Positions 1-8,880 of a DNA stretch of 64,000 nucleotides are shown here, in pieces (within the stretch, counting starts at the first letter, position 1; every line of letters begins with the position of its first letter). The notes beneath the pieces were generated by a model. That model did no database searches. It was not told where the DNA came from and saw only the letters and a program-made list of their open reading frames with translations. A program made the translations under genes and the position numbers. Source of the DNA: Salipiger thiooxidans (GTDB lineage: Bacteria > Pseudomonadota > Alphaproteobacteria > Rhodobacterales > Rhodobacteraceae); NCBI RefSeq assembly GCF_900102075.1, contig NZ_FNAV01000005.1:186001-250000 (forward strand). The letters run 5' to 3'.

Positions 1-530
1 GCAGCGACCTGTTCTACGAGATGGCGGTGACCGAGCTTGCGATGCCGCCGCTCAGGGCGCGGGTGCCGGACATCGCGATGCTGGCCGAACGCATGCTGCA
101 CGAGGTGGCCGAGACCCATGGCAAGCCGGTGCGGGGCCTGTCGCGCCCGGCGCTGGAATTCCTCGAGAGCTACGACTGGCCGGGCAACCTGCCCGAGCTG
201 CGCAACGAGGTGACGCGGATGCTGATCCTCGCGCAGGACATGACGCTGGGGCCCGAGCTGATCTCGCGCCACATCCTGCAGGCGGGCAACCACGGCGATC
301 TCGCCGCCGGCGAGAAACCGGTGAGCGGCACCGATCTCTGCACGCTGGAAGGCACGCTCAAGGACCGGGTCGAGCTGATGGAGATGCGCATCCTCGGCGA
401 GACGCTGACCCGGCTGAAATGGAACAAGTCGAAGGCGGCGGCAGAGCTCGGGCTCTCTCGCGTCGGGCTGCGCGCCAAACTGGACCGCTACGGCATCGAG
501 CCGCACGCGACCGTTACGGAGGAGGACTGA
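1..530 (+). CDS. hupR: HupR-type sigma-54-dependent response regulator, 3' part
   Basis: The frame is open from the window edge, so the start lies upstream. The visible part is the end of an AAA+ sigma-54 activator domain (motif LPPLR-like [14 protein letters not shown], then [14 protein letters not shown], the usual WPGN-[VL]-REL motif) followed by a Fis-type helix-turn-helix near the C-terminus ([21 protein letters not shown]). In Rhodobacter capsulatus HupR sits directly before hypC and activates hydrogenase structural genes in the HupT/HupUV pathway; the same order here (hypC starts 4 bases after the stop) is the reason for the name. The receiver domain is not visible, so assignment to HupR rather than another NtrC-family protein rests on context. 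Confidence 0.85.
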   Translation, partial: SDLFYEMAVTELAMPPLRARVPDIAMLAERMLHEVAETHGKPVRGLSRPALEFLESYDWPGNLPELRNEVTRMLILAQDMTLGPELISRHILQAGNHGDLAAGEKPVSGTDLCTLEGTLKDRVELMEMRILGETLTRLKWNKSKAAAELGLSRVGLRAKLDRYGIEPHATVTEED

Positions 531-533
531 GCC

Positions 534-839
534 ATGTGTCTGGGAATTCCCGGCCAGATCGTCGAGATCACCGACGAGGCCCGCCTGATGGCGATGGCCG
601 ACGTCTCGGGCGTGCAGCGCGAGGTCTCTCTGGCGCCGGTCTCCGACCGCCCGCTCGCCGATCTGGTGGGCGAATGGGTGCTGATCCACGTTGGGTTCGC
701 CATGGCGGTGATCGACGAACACGAGGCCGCCGAGACGCTCGAGGCGCTGCGGGGGCTTGGCGAGGCGCAGGAGGCGCTCGAGGCGATGGAGCAGGGCGCG
801 CGCGCCTTTGACGAGCCGGTGCGGGAGAATGCGCAGTGA
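534..839 (+). CDS. hypC: [NiFe]-hydrogenase maturation chaperone HypC
   Basis: 101 residues beginning MCLGIPGQ, the HypC/HupF signature with the essential Cys2. HypC binds HypD, carries the Fe(CN)2CO unit and passes it to the large-subunit precursor in the cytoplasm. The family is usually 75-100 residues; this one has a slightly long acidic helical tail. The last codons overlap the GTG start of hypD (GTGA), so the two partners are translationally coupled. hupR lies 4 bases upstream, pointing to one transcript. Confidence 0.95.
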   Translation: MCLGIPGQIVEITDEARLMAMADVSGVQREVSLAPVSDRPLADLVGEWVLIHVGFAMAVIDEHEAAETLEALRGLGEAQEALEAMEQGARAFDEPVRENAQ

Positions 840-1987
840 GATACGTCGAAGAGTTCCGCGACCCCAAGGCCGCCAAGGGCGTGCTGGCGGCCATCGCCCG
901 CGTCGCGTGCGAGATCGGCGCAACGCGCGAAGAGCCCGTCCGCATCATGGAGATCTGCGGCGGGCACACCCACGCCATCTTCCGCTACGGGCTCGACAAG
1001 CTCGTGCACGAGGGCATCGAGTTCATCCACGGCCCCGGCTGCCCGGTCTGCGTGCTGCCCATGAGCCGCGTCGACGAATGCGTCGAGATCGCCGAGCGTC
1101 CGGGCGTGATCTTCACCACCTTCGGCGACGCCATGCGCGTGCCCGGCTCGCGCAAGTCGCTGATGCAGGCCAAGGCCGACGGCTGCGACATTCGCATGGT
1201 CTATTCGCCGCTCGACGCGCTGGAACTGGCGCGGCGCAATCCCGACCGCGAGGTGGTGTTCTTCGGACTGGGTTTCGAGACCACGACGCCCTCGACCGCG
1301 CTGACGATCCAGCAGGCGGCGCGCGAGCGCATCGGCAATTTCACCGTCTTCTGCAACCACATCACCGTGCCGCCGCCCATCAAGGCGCTGCTCGACGATC
1401 CGCACATGAAGCTCGACGGTTTCGTCGGGCCGGGTCATGTGTCCATGGTGATCGGCATTCACCCCTATGATTTCATCGCCCGCGACTACGGCAAGCCCAT
1501 CGTCGTGGCGGGGTTCGAGCCGCTCGACCTGCTGCAATCAGTGCTGATGGTGCTGGAACAGATCCGCGACGGGCGCGCCGAGGTCGAGAACCAATATGCC
1601 CGCGTGGTGCCCGAGCACGGCAACCCGGTCTCGCTTGCGGCCATAGCCGAGGTCTACGAGGAACGCCCGTCGTTCGAATGGCGCGGGCTGGGCGAGATCG
1701 ACGCCTCGGGGCTGCGTATCCGCGAGGCCTACCGCGCCTACGACGCCGAGGCGAAGTTCGGCATCGGCTACGCCGTGGTCCGCGCCAAGGTCGATGAGCC
1801 CGAGGGCTGCGCCTGCGGGGCAGTGATGACCGGCCGGATCAAGCCCACCGCCTGCCCGCAGTTCGGGCGCGGCTGCACGCCAGACATGCCGCTGGGCGCG
1901 CTGATGGTCTCCTCCGAGGGCGCCTGCGCCGCCTACTGGACCTACGGCGGCGCGCGCGTCGCCTCGGAGACGGAGCCGGCGGAATGA
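836..1987 (+). CDS. hypD: hydrogenase maturation iron-sulfur protein HypD
   Basis: 383 residues, the normal family length. HypD is the [4Fe-4S] scaffold on which CO and CN ligands are attached to iron, working with HypC and HypE. Conserved motifs are visible: EICGGHTH (Cys41), HGPGCPVC (Cys69, Cys72), FCNH, and the cysteine-rich C-terminal cluster-binding region CACG...TACPQFGRGCTP. The GTG start overlaps the hypC stop and is followed by the expected N-terminus; the stop overlaps the hypE start as ATGA. Confidence 0.97.
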   Translation: MRYVEEFRDPKAAKGVLAAIARVACEIGATREEPVRIMEICGGHTHAIFRYGLDKLVHEGIEFIHGPGCPVCVLPMSRVDECVEIAERPGVIFTTFGDAMRVPGSRKSLMQAKADGCDIRMVYSPLDALELARRNPDREVVFFGLGFETTTPSTALTIQQAARERIGNFTVFCNHITVPPPIKALLDDPHMKLDGFVGPGHVSMVIGIHPYDFIARDYGKPIVVAGFEPLDLLQSVLMVLEQIRDGRAEVENQYARVVPEHGNPVSLAAIAEVYEERPSFEWRGLGEIDASGLRIREAYRAYDAEAKFGIGYAVVRAKVDEPEGCACGAVMTGRIKPTACPQFGRGCTPDMPLGALMVSSEGACAAYWTYGGARVASETEPAE

Positions 1988-3027
1988 ACATGCCCTCCAA
2001 ACCCTCCCGCCTGCGCGGGGAGCGCGTGACACTGGCCCATGGCGGCGGCGGTCGCGCCATGCGCGACCTGATCGAAGAGGTCTTCACCGGGGTCTTCCGG
2101 CCCGAGAGCGGCGAGGATCAGGCGCGGCTGAGCTCGGATGCGCTGCAGGTGCCGGGTGCGCGGCTGGCCTTCACCACGGACAGCTACGTGGTGACGCCGG
2201 TGGAATTTCCCGGCGGCGACATCGGCAAGCTCGCGGTCTGCGGCACGGTCAACGATCTTGCCGTCGGCGGGGCGCAGCCTTTGTGGCTCTCGGCCTCCTT
2301 CATCATCGAGGAAGGCTGCGAGATCGCGCTGCTGCACCGGATCGTGGCCAGCATGGCGCGCGAGGCCGAGGCGGCGGGCGTGAAGATCGTCACCGGCGAC
2401 ACCAAGGTGGTCGAGAAGGGCTCCTGCGACACGGTGTTCATCACCACCTCGGGCGTGGGCGTGATCCCTCCGGGGCGCGATCTGGGCGCGGTACACATCC
2501 GGCCCGGGGACGTGGCGATCGTGAACGGCGTGCTGGGCGACCATGGCGCCACGATCCTGGCCGCGCGCGGCGATCTGGCGCTGTCGGCGCCGCTGCAGTC
2601 CGATTGCCAGGCGCTGGGCCACCTGATGGCAGCGGTCGCCGGGGCCTGCCCCAACCTGCGGGCCGCGCGGGACGCGACGCGCGGCGGTCTGGCCTCGGCG
2701 CTGAACGAGATGGCCGAGGCGGCGAACGTGTCGGTGGAGCTCGACGAGGCCTCGCTGCCCCTTCGCCCGGAGGTGAAGGGCATGTGCGAGATCCTCGGTC
2801 TCGACCCGCTCTATCTGGCGAACGAGGGCGCGCTTGTGCTCTTCGTGCCCGAGGCAGAGGCCGACGCGGCGCTGGCCACCATGCGCGCGCTGCCATCGGG
2901 GCGCGCGGCGGTCATCGTCGGGCGCGCGACGGAGAGGGGCAGCGTCCCGGTGCGTATGACCTCCGCCTTCGGCGGTACGCGCATCGTCGACATGCTGGTC
3001 GGAGAGCAACTGCCGCGGATCTGCTGA
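1984..3027 (+). CDS. hypE: carbamoyl dehydratase HypE
   Basis: 347 residues. HypE dehydrates the carbamoyl group placed on its C-terminal Cys by HypF to a thiocyanate, the source of the CN ligands. The protein ends in PRIC, the diagnostic tail with the modified Cys347. The N-terminus has the AHGGGGRAMRDL ATP-binding motif of the PurM/ThiL superfamily. ATGA overlap with hypD. No hypF, hypA or hypB follows; the strand switches immediately, so they must lie to the left of the window or elsewhere. Confidence 0.97.
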   Translation: MNMPSKPSRLRGERVTLAHGGGGRAMRDLIEEVFTGVFRPESGEDQARLSSDALQVPGARLAFTTDSYVVTPVEFPGGDIGKLAVCGTVNDLAVGGAQPLWLSASFIIEEGCEIALLHRIVASMAREAEAAGVKIVTGDTKVVEKGSCDTVFITTSGVGVIPPGRDLGAVHIRPGDVAIVNGVLGDHGATILAARGDLALSAPLQSDCQALGHLMAAVAGACPNLRAARDATRGGLASALNEMAEAANVSVELDEASLPLRPEVKGMCEILGLDPLYLANEGALVLFVPEAEADAALATMRALPSGRAAVIVGRATERGSVPVRMTSAFGGTRIVDMLVGEQLPRIC

Positions 3028-3086
3028 GGAGGGGAAGACCGGCGCCCGGCGCTCGCGGGGCGCGGCGGGCCCGAGACCTGCACCCA

Positions 3087-3105
3087 TTCAGCGGAGGCCG
3101 CTGAA
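3087..3105. terminator. hairpin between convergent hypE and siderophore ATPase
   Basis: TTCAGCGG / CCGCTGAA, a perfect 8-bp stem with a 3-base loop in the 92-base gap between two converging genes. There is no U-run on either side, so it is only a plausible weak bidirectional terminator. Confidence 0.4.
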
Positions 3106-3119
3106 GCACCAAGTCCAGT

Positions 3120-3875
3120 TCAGCGCGCCACGACGACCGGACGGCCCTTGTGATGAAGCAGTTCGAAGGGGGTGTCGAAGACGTCGCGCAGGGTCGCCTC
3201 GGTGAGCACCGACGCGCTTGCATCCTGCGCCACGATGCGGCCGTCCTTCATCGCCACGATGTGGTCGGCCCAGCCCGCCGCGGCGTTGATGTCGTGCAGC
3301 ACGATCACGATGCTGCGCGAGCCATCGCGGGAGAGCGCGTGCAGCCGGGCCATAAGGTCCCTCGCGTGGCGCGGGTCGAGCGCGTTGAGCGGCTCGTCAA
3401 GCAGCATCCACGGCGTGTCCTGCGCGTAGGTCATCGCGATGAAGGCGCGCTGGCGCTGGCCGCCCGAGAGCGTGTCGATGGTCCGCCCGGCGAGATCGGT
3501 CAGTGCGAAGGCGGTGAGGGCGCGGTCGACCATGGCCTCGTCCTCGGGACAGGGGCGGCCTTGGTGATGCGGCCAGCGGCCGAAGCTCACCAGTTCGCGC
3601 ACCTTGAGGCGGCTGACCAGCGCGGGGGACTGCTGCAGCAGCGCCACCAGCCGCGCGCGCTGCCGGTGCGGCACGGCGAAGGGGTCGTGGCCGTCGATCC
3701 TCACGCTGCCCGAGGCCGGTTTCTCGAGCCCCGAGATGCAGTGCAGCAGCGTCGACTTGCCGGCGCCGTTCGGGCCGATCAGCGCGGTGATGCCGCCGCG
3801 CTCGAGCGTGGTCGAGATGTCGTGCAGGATCGGCGTGGACCCGGCGGAATAGCTGAGCGAGGAGACCTCGATCAT
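3120..3875 (-). CDS. iron-siderophore ABC transporter ATP-binding protein
   Basis: 251 residues with Walker A GPNGAGKST, signature LSGGQRQR, Walker B WMLLDEP and the H-loop His in VLHDIN. This is the FecE/FhuC/CeuD type of nucleotide-binding subunit that drives import of ferric siderophores across the inner membrane. The open frame continues upstream, but the ATG at 3875 overlaps the TGA of the preceding permease gene (ATGA) and gives the standard N-terminus, so that start was chosen. It is the last gene of a binding protein - permease - permease - ATPase operon. Confidence 0.93.
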   Translation of the reverse strand: MIEVSSLSYSAGSTPILHDISTTLERGGITALIGPNGAGKSTLLHCISGLEKPASGSVRIDGHDPFAVPHRQRARLVALLQQSPALVSRLKVRELVSFGRWPHHQGRPCPEDEAMVDRALTAFALTDLAGRTIDTLSGGQRQRAFIAMTYAQDTPWMLLDEPLNALDPRHARDLMARLHALSRDGSRSIVIVLHDINAAAGWADHIVAMKDGRIVAQDASASVLTEATLRDVFDTPFELLHHKGRPVVVAR

Positions 3876-4816
3876 CTGCGCCTCCGTTTGAGGACGAGGA
3901 CAAGGAAGAGCAGCCCGCCGAAGAGCTCGACGATGACCGCAAGCGCCGACTGGCTGCCGAGCAGGCGTTCGAAGACGAACTGCCCCGCGACGAGGATCAG
4001 CGCGCCAATGATCGCGGAGGCCGGGATCAGGACGGCGTGGCGATGGGTGCCGGTGACCTGCCGGGCGAGGCTCGCGGTCAGCAGGCCGAGGAAGGTGATC
4101 GGCCCCACCAGCGCGGTCGAGACCGAGACCATCGCCGCCATCAGCAGGAGCGAGACCATCACCACGCGGTCGTGGTTCAGCCCCAGCCCGCGGGCGGTCT
4201 CGCGTCCGAGCCCGGCCACGTCGAGCGCCGGCGCCATGCGCAGCGCCGCGGCCAGCGCCGCCAGCAGCACCACCGCCGCGACCGCGAGCTGCTGCGGATC
4301 GACCCGGCCGAAGCTCGCGAACATCGCCTGCTGCACCACCGCGTAGTCGGAGGGGTCCATCATCCTCTGCACCATCTCTGCAAGGCCGCGCAGCAGCACG
4401 CCGAGGATGATGCCGGTGAGGATCATGCGGGTCACGTCGCGGGCATCGCGCCGCAGGAGCAGGCCGAAGAGCAGCGCCGAGGCGGCGGCCAGAGCCACCA
4501 GCTCGACGCCGAAGCGGACCGAGGCGGGGATCATCGCCACGCCGACGCCGCCAAGCGCCGCCACCAGAAGCGTCTGGAGCAGCACGAAGAGCGCGTCGAA
4601 GCCCACGAGGCCCGGGGTCAGCAGCCGGTTGCCCGCGACGGTCTGGAAGAGGATCGTCGCGGCGCCGGTGGCGGCGCCCACGCAGACCAGCGCACCGAGC
4701 TTGGCGGCGCGCAGCCCGAGGATGAAGCCCATCGGCGCGCGCAGCTGCCACGCCAGGAACGCTCCGCAGAGCGCCAGCAGGGCGAGGCCCAGCCAGAGGA
4801 GGCGACGCTCAGCCAT
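3872..4816 (-). CDS. iron-siderophore ABC transporter permease (second)
   Basis: 314 residues, strongly hydrophobic with about 8-10 membrane segments, FecCD/BtuC family. Typical motifs are visible: GAATGAATILFQTVAGNRLLTPGLVGFDALF near the N-terminus and VGPITFLGLLTASLARQ before the C-terminal helices. The start MAERR at 4816 overlaps the end of the first permease by 8 bases, which fits the operon better than the longer open frame. It pairs with the upstream permease to form the heterodimeric channel. Confidence 0.92.
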   Translation of the reverse strand: MAERRLLWLGLALLALCGAFLAWQLRAPMGFILGLRAAKLGALVCVGAATGAATILFQTVAGNRLLTPGLVGFDALFVLLQTLLVAALGGVGVAMIPASVRFGVELVALAAASALLFGLLLRRDARDVTRMILTGIILGVLLRGLAEMVQRMMDPSDYAVVQQAMFASFGRVDPQQLAVAAVVLLAALAAALRMAPALDVAGLGRETARGLGLNHDRVVMVSLLLMAAMVSVSTALVGPITFLGLLTASLARQVTGTHRHAVLIPASAIIGALILVAGQFVFERLLGSQSALAVIVELFGGLLFLVLVLKRRRR

Positions 4817-5747
4817 GCCGACGGCCCGGCGCGGCGTGCAGCAGCCAGAGGAAGACGCCGGCGCCGAAGACCGCAACCACGGTGGCGGCGGGGATCTCGA
4901 ACGGGTAGCGCAGCAGCCGGCCGATGACATCGGCGGCCAGTAGCAGCACGCCGCCCCCGACCGCGATCAGCGGCAGGTTGGCGCGCAGGTTGTCGCCGCG
5001 CCAGCGGGCCACGAGGTTCGGCGCGACCAGCCCGACGAAGGGGAAGCTGCCGACGGTCACCAGCACCAGCGCGGTGATCACCGAGACCACGACGAGCCCG
5101 AGCGCGCGGGTCTGCGCGTAGTCGAGACCGAGGCTGCGGGCCTGAGCATCGCCCAGCCCGAGGATGGTGATGCGGTCAGCGATGAAATAGAGCAGCGCGG
5201 CAAGGGCGGCGATGCCCCAGAGCCACTCGTAACGACCCATCATGACGCCCGAGAACTCGCCCAGCCGCCACGCTCCGAGATATTGCATGAGATCGGCGGA
5301 CCACGCCATCCAGACGCCGATGGCGCCGAGGATGCCGCCGTAGACCATGCCGACAATCGGCAGCAGCATCGGGTCCTCACGCGGGAGCCGTGTCGCGAGC
5401 GCGAGATAGCCCGCCATGCCGACCAGCGCTGCGGCGGCAGCGATCAGCATCTTGCCCGAAACGGCCATGCCCGGCGCCAGCAGCGTCACCGCCAGCAACC
5501 CCAGCATCGAGGCCTCGGGGGCACCGGTGAGCGAGGGCTCGACCAGCCGGTTCTGCACGACCTGCTGCACCACGACCCCGGCCAGCGCCAGCCCCGCGCC
5601 CGCCAGCAGCGCGGCGGCGGTGCGGGGAATGCGGCTGACCATCAGGAGCCAGCCGGCGTCATCCCCGAAACTGGCGGCGCCGAGCGAGAGGCTCAGCGCG
5701 ATCAGCCCGGCAAGGGCGGCAATGGTGAGGGGCCAGGGGCGCAGCAA
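4809..5747 (-). CDS. iron-siderophore ABC transporter permease (first)
   Basis: 312 residues, FecCD/BtuC family, with an N-terminal membrane helix and the family motifs LAGVVVQQVVQNRLVEPSLTG and TVGSFPFVGLVAPNLV. It follows the substrate-binding protein by only 6 bases and overlaps the second permease. Motif order resembles the CeuB/FatD/YclN permeases of petrobactin and catecholate importers, in line with the binding protein, but substrate cannot be read from a permease. Confidence 0.92.
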   Translation of the reverse strand: MLRPWPLTIAALAGLIALSLSLGAASFGDDAGWLLMVSRIPRTAAALLAGAGLALAGVVVQQVVQNRLVEPSLTGAPEASMLGLLAVTLLAPGMAVSGKMLIAAAAALVGMAGYLALATRLPREDPMLLPIVGMVYGGILGAIGVWMAWSADLMQYLGAWRLGEFSGVMMGRYEWLWGIAALAALLYFIADRITILGLGDAQARSLGLDYAQTRALGLVVVSVITALVLVTVGSFPFVGLVAPNLVARWRGDNLRANLPLIAVGGGVLLLAADVIGRLLRYPFEIPAATVVAVFGAGVFLWLLHAAPGRRHG

Positions 5748-5753
5748 GGGCTG

Positions 5754-6659
5754 TCAGCTTTCCGAGGTGCCGAAGGCCGATATGATCTCGTCGAGCGTGT
5801 GCATCATCGAGCTTGCACCGCCACCCGAGATATACATGGGCGCGGCGTCGAGATAGAGGATATGGCCCTGCTGCGCGGCCTTGCTGCGGGCCACCAGCGG
5901 GTTGTCGAGCGTCGCCTGTGCGGACTGGCTGTCGGCGTTGATCGCCGCGCCGCGGTCGATCACCAGAAGCCAGTCGGGGTCGGTCTCGGCGATGAACTCG
6001 AACGAGATCGCCTGGCCGTGGGTGTCGTCCTCGAGCCCCGGGTGCGCCTCGGGCAGGTCGAGCGCGCCGTGCAGCCAGCCGAAGCGGCTGTTCGCACCAT
6101 AGGCCGAGATCTTGCCGCCGTTGGTCAGGACGATGAGGCCGGTGCCCTTGCCGGCCACGGCCTCCTTGGCCTCGGCGAGCTTGGCGTCGAGGTCTCCGGT
6201 CAGCGCCTCGGCCTCGGCCTGCTTGCCGAAGAGCTCGCCGAAGGCTTTGATGCGGGCGCGGGTCTGCTCGACCATGCCTTCGCCCCAGATCGTCATGTCG
6301 ATGGTGGGGGCGATCTGGCTCAGCGCGTCGACCTGCGCCGAAGAGCGGCCGCCGGCGATGATCAGGTCGGGCTGCATCACCGCGAGCGCCTCGAAGTCGG
6401 GCTCGAACATGGTGCCCACGGTCTCGGCCGAGGCGACCACGTCGTCGATGCCGCTCAGGTACAGGGGCTGCGGGATGCCGGCGATGGGCTGGCCGAGCGC
6501 GTGCAGCGTGTCGATCGAGGGGGCATCGAAGACGACGACGGTCTCGGGCGCGGTCTCGAGCTCGGCGCTGCCGGTCGCGGTGTCGATGGAGACGGTCTCG
6601 GCGGCGGCGGAAACGGCGGTGGCGCAGGCAACAAACCCTGCGAGCAGCAGAGGACGCAT
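5754..6659 (-). CDS. periplasmic siderophore-binding protein (FatB/CeuE/YclQ type)
   Basis: 301 residues with a Sec signal peptide (MRPLLLAGFVACATAVSAAA, cleavage near residue 20) and no lipobox Cys. Two helical-backbone lobes of the periplasmic-binding-protein type 2 iron family: PETVVVFDAPSIDTLHALG, PDLIIAGGRSS, PDWLLVIDRG. This subfamily contains the catecholate and petrobactin binders CeuE, FatB, VctP and YclQ; whether the native ligand here is a catecholate is inference. It is the first gene of the operon and is preceded by a candidate iron-responsive operator in the divergent promoter. Confidence 0.9.
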   Translation of the reverse strand: MRPLLLAGFVACATAVSAAAETVSIDTATGSAELETAPETVVVFDAPSIDTLHALGQPIAGIPQPLYLSGIDDVVASAETVGTMFEPDFEALAVMQPDLIIAGGRSSAQVDALSQIAPTIDMTIWGEGMVEQTRARIKAFGELFGKQAEAEALTGDLDAKLAEAKEAVAGKGTGLIVLTNGGKISAYGANSRFGWLHGALDLPEAHPGLEDDTHGQAISFEFIAETDPDWLLVIDRGAAINADSQSAQATLDNPLVARSKAAQQGHILYLDAAPMYISGGGASSMMHTLDEIISAFGTSES

Positions 6660-6764
6660 TCAGGTGCTCCCGGTCAGAGATGGGTGCGTGGCGTGGCGTG
6701 CGGCCGGCTCCGCTAGGATGGCGATTTGATACCGGATTGTTCTCCGGAGCCGCAATGCGTAATC

Positions 6765-6779
6765 TGACGTAAATGATCA
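6765..6779. promoter_or_regulatory. candidate RirA-type iron-responsive operator (TGA-N9-TCA)
   Basis: TGA, nine bases, TCA. This matches the core published for RirA-bound iron-responsive operators in rhizobia and relatives. It lies in the short divergent region between the siderophore-binding protein (start 6659) and the DUF2218 gene (start 6797), where an iron switch is expected. The core is short, so a chance match in this gap is possible. Confidence 0.4.
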
Positions 6780-6796
6780 ACTTTTGGAGTGCCGCC

Positions 6797-7087
6797 ATGC
6801 CAATACGCGAAACCGGGACGTTCGAGACGCCAAATGCATCGAAATACCTCCAGCAGCTCTGCAAGCATTTCGCCCACAAGGTGCCGGTGGACTACGACGC
6901 GGCCCGGGGCGAGGCCTCCCTGCCGCCGGGTCCTGCGGTGATGACCGCGACCGGGGAGGCGCTGCGCATCGAGATCAGCGCCGAGAGCGACGAGGGCATG
7001 GCGAAGGCCCGCTTCATCATCGACGACCACCTCAAGCGCTTCGCCCATCGCGAGGCCTTCGAGGGCATGGCCTGGACTGCCGCCTGA
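6797..7087 (+). CDS. DUF2218 domain protein
   Basis: 96 residues; nearly the whole protein matches the DUF2218 pattern (ETPNASKYLQQLCKHFAHK, then an IEISAES strand and FIIDDHLKRFAHRE). Function unknown. The family is small, cytoplasmic and is commonly found beside iron-siderophore uptake genes, as here. A start at 6773 is also open, but ATG at 6797 has a GGAG ribosome-binding site 8 bases upstream and gives the usual family N-terminus. The 6773 start would also sit inside the candidate iron operator. Confidence 0.85.
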   Translation: MPIRETGTFETPNASKYLQQLCKHFAHKVPVDYDAARGEASLPPGPAVMTATGEALRIEISAESDEGMAKARFIIDDHLKRFAHREAFEGMAWTAA

Positions 7088-7180
7088 TCCTGTCTTGGCA
7101 GGTGTCTTGGCAGGGGCGAACCCAAAGCGGAGCGGGCCTCGCGGTCCGCTTCCGTCGTTTTGCCAGTGCGGAAGCGGCGG

Positions 7181-7357
7181 TCAGAAGCGCATCTTCGCGG
7201 TCACGAGGAAGGTCCGGCCCGGCTCGGTCAGCGGCACCAGGGAGCCGGTGAGATCGAGCCCGTCCGAGCTGCGGCTCGCGCAGGTCCGGTCGAAGACGTT
7301 GCGCACGTCGAGCCGCAGTTCGAGGGGTTCTAAGCTGCGCGGCGCGTAATTCTCCCG
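7181..7357 (-). pseudogene. 3' remnant of a TonB-dependent siderophore receptor
   Basis: Reading the minus strand gives about 58 codons ending ...LRLDVRNVFDRT, SSDGLDLTGSLVPL, TEPGRTFLVTAKMRF and a stop. This is the last two or three beta-strands of an outer-membrane TonB-dependent receptor, including the final aromatic residue needed for barrel insertion. The recognisable sequence starts with ENYAPR and stops near 7357, where the cobQ stop codon (7363-7365) begins; no signal peptide, plug or earlier barrel strands exist. It is best read as the leftover of a receptor gene deleted at the cobQ junction, once partnered with the adjacent siderophore importer. Confidence 0.75.
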
Positions 7358-7362
7358 TCCGG

Positions 7363-8805
7363 TCAGCGTGCCAGCGCTAGCAGTCCGGGCACGTCGAGAT
7401 GCGCCTCCATGTGGTCGGCGAGCGCGTCCAGAACCGTCTCGACCGTGGCACCGTAACGCCCCGAGGCGCTGACGCCGAACCCCGCGAGCCAGGCGGCGCG
7501 GAAGGCGTCGTCGCGGAACATGCCGTGCAGGTAGCTGCCGGTGACCCGGCCGTCGGCGCTGGTGGCGCCCTCAGGGCGGCCGTTTACATGGGCGAAGGGG
7601 CGGGCGAGGTCGGGGCCGTCGCTGCGGCCGATGTGGATCTCGTAGCCGTCGAAGGGCAGGCCGGTCGCCGCGTGGGTGGCGCGGGTCTCGGTCAGGCGCT
7701 TGTCGCCGGTCATCACCGTGTCGATCTGCAAGAGTCCCAGGCCCGCGTCCTGTCCCGGGGCGCCTTCGATGCCGTCGGGGTCGGCGATGCTCTGTCCCAG
7801 CATCTGGTAGCCGCCGCAGATCCCCAGCACGTGCCCGCCGCGGTGCAGGTGGGCGGCGAGGTCCACGTCCCAGCCCTGCGCCCGCAGGAAGGCAAGGTCG
7901 CCCCGCGTCGACTTGCTGCCGGGCAGGATCACCACGTCGGCATCGCCGGGAATGGCGCGGCCCGGCCCCAGCATGGTGAGCCGCACGCCGTCTTCCTGCG
8001 TCAGCGGGTCGAGGTCGTCGAAATTGGCAACGCGCGAGAGCGCGAGGCAGACCACGTGCAACCCGTTCGTCCGGCGGGGGGCGTGCAGGTCGAGCGCATC
8101 CTCCGCGGGCAGCTTCCACGCATCGGGGAACCACGGCAGCACGCCGAAGCCGCGCCAGCCGGTGCGCGCCTCGATCAGCCGGTAGCCGTCGCCGAAGAGC
8201 CGCGGGTCGCCACGGAAGCGGTTGATGAGGAACCCCGCGATCATCGCGTTGTCCTCGTCCGAGAGCACCGCCTGCGTGCCCACCACCTGCGCGATGACGC
8301 CGCCCCGGTCGATGTCGCCGGCCAGCACCACGGGCACCCCGGCGGCAGTGGCAAAGCCCATGTTGGCAATGTCGTTGGCCCGCAGGTTGACTTCGGCCGG
8401 GCTGCCCGCGCCTTCGACGATCACGAGGTCATGCGCCGTGCGCAGCCGCTCGAAGCTCTCGAGCACCGCGCCGCGCAGCTTCGGCTTCAGTTCGGCGTAG
8501 CGGCCTGCCTCGGCACGCGCGATGCGCCGTCCCTGCACGACCACCTGCGCGCCGGTGTCGGTCTCGGGCTTCAGCAGCACCGGGTTCATGTCGGTGTGCA
8601 GCGGCAGTCCGCAGGCCAGCGCCTGCAGCGCCTGCGCCCGCCCGATCTCGCCCCCGTCCGAGGTGACCGCGGCGTTGTTGGACATGTTCTGAGGCTTGAA
8701 GGGTGCCACCGACAGGCCGCGCCGCCGCGCCGCCCGGCAGAGCCCGGCGACCAGCATCGACTTGCCCACGTTCGATCCGGTGCCCTGTATCATCAGCGCC
8801 GGCAT
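7363..8805 (-). CDS. cobQ: cobyric acid synthase
   Basis: 480 residues, the normal CobQ length. It amidates side chains b, d, e and g of adenosylcobyrinic diamide with glutamine and ATP in late cobalamin synthesis. The N-terminal domain has a dethiobiotin-synthetase-like P-loop, GTGSNVGKS (residues 8-16), and [10 protein letters not shown]; the C-terminal class I glutaminase domain has the nucleophile Cys330 in LGICGGYQM and the His of SYLHGMF. The start MPALMIQ was chosen because it matches the family N-terminus and has a GGCAGGG Shine-Dalgarno-like sequence upstream. No other cobalamin gene is adjacent in the window. Confidence 0.95.
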   Translation of the reverse strand: MPALMIQGTGSNVGKSMLVAGLCRAARRRGLSVAPFKPQNMSNNAAVTSDGGEIGRAQALQALACGLPLHTDMNPVLLKPETDTGAQVVVQGRRIARAEAGRYAELKPKLRGAVLESFERLRTAHDLVIVEGAGSPAEVNLRANDIANMGFATAAGVPVVLAGDIDRGGVIAQVVGTQAVLSDEDNAMIAGFLINRFRGDPRLFGDGYRLIEARTGWRGFGVLPWFPDAWKLPAEDALDLHAPRRTNGLHVVCLALSRVANFDDLDPLTQEDGVRLTMLGPGRAIPGDADVVILPGSKSTRGDLAFLRAQGWDVDLAAHLHRGGHVLGICGGYQMLGQSIADPDGIEGAPGQDAGLGLLQIDTVMTGDKRLTETRATHAATGLPFDGYEIHIGRSDGPDLARPFAHVNGRPEGATSADGRVTGSYLHGMFRDDAFRAAWLAGFGVSASGRYGATVETVLDALADHMEAHLDVPGLLALAR

Positions 8806-8880
8806 CAGGCGTGCCCTGCCGCGTCTCGTGGTGATCCCATGTCCCTGCTTCCTTCCGCTTCGGCACTTGGTAGCCGCGCC

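Noticed and set aside
3876-4751. N-terminal extension of the siderophore ATPase frame to 543 residues
   Set aside because: The extra sequence is Arg/Ala/Gly-rich low complexity antisense-like translation inside the permease gene; the ATPase starts at 3875.
8844-8855. GGAAGGAAGCAG on the minus strand, the conserved loop of bacterial SRP RNA
   Set aside because: The sequence 5' of it does not supply the pairing strand (no CAGGTC...CC) needed for the SRP domain IV hairpin, and no flanking helix fits; probably chance within the cobQ leader.
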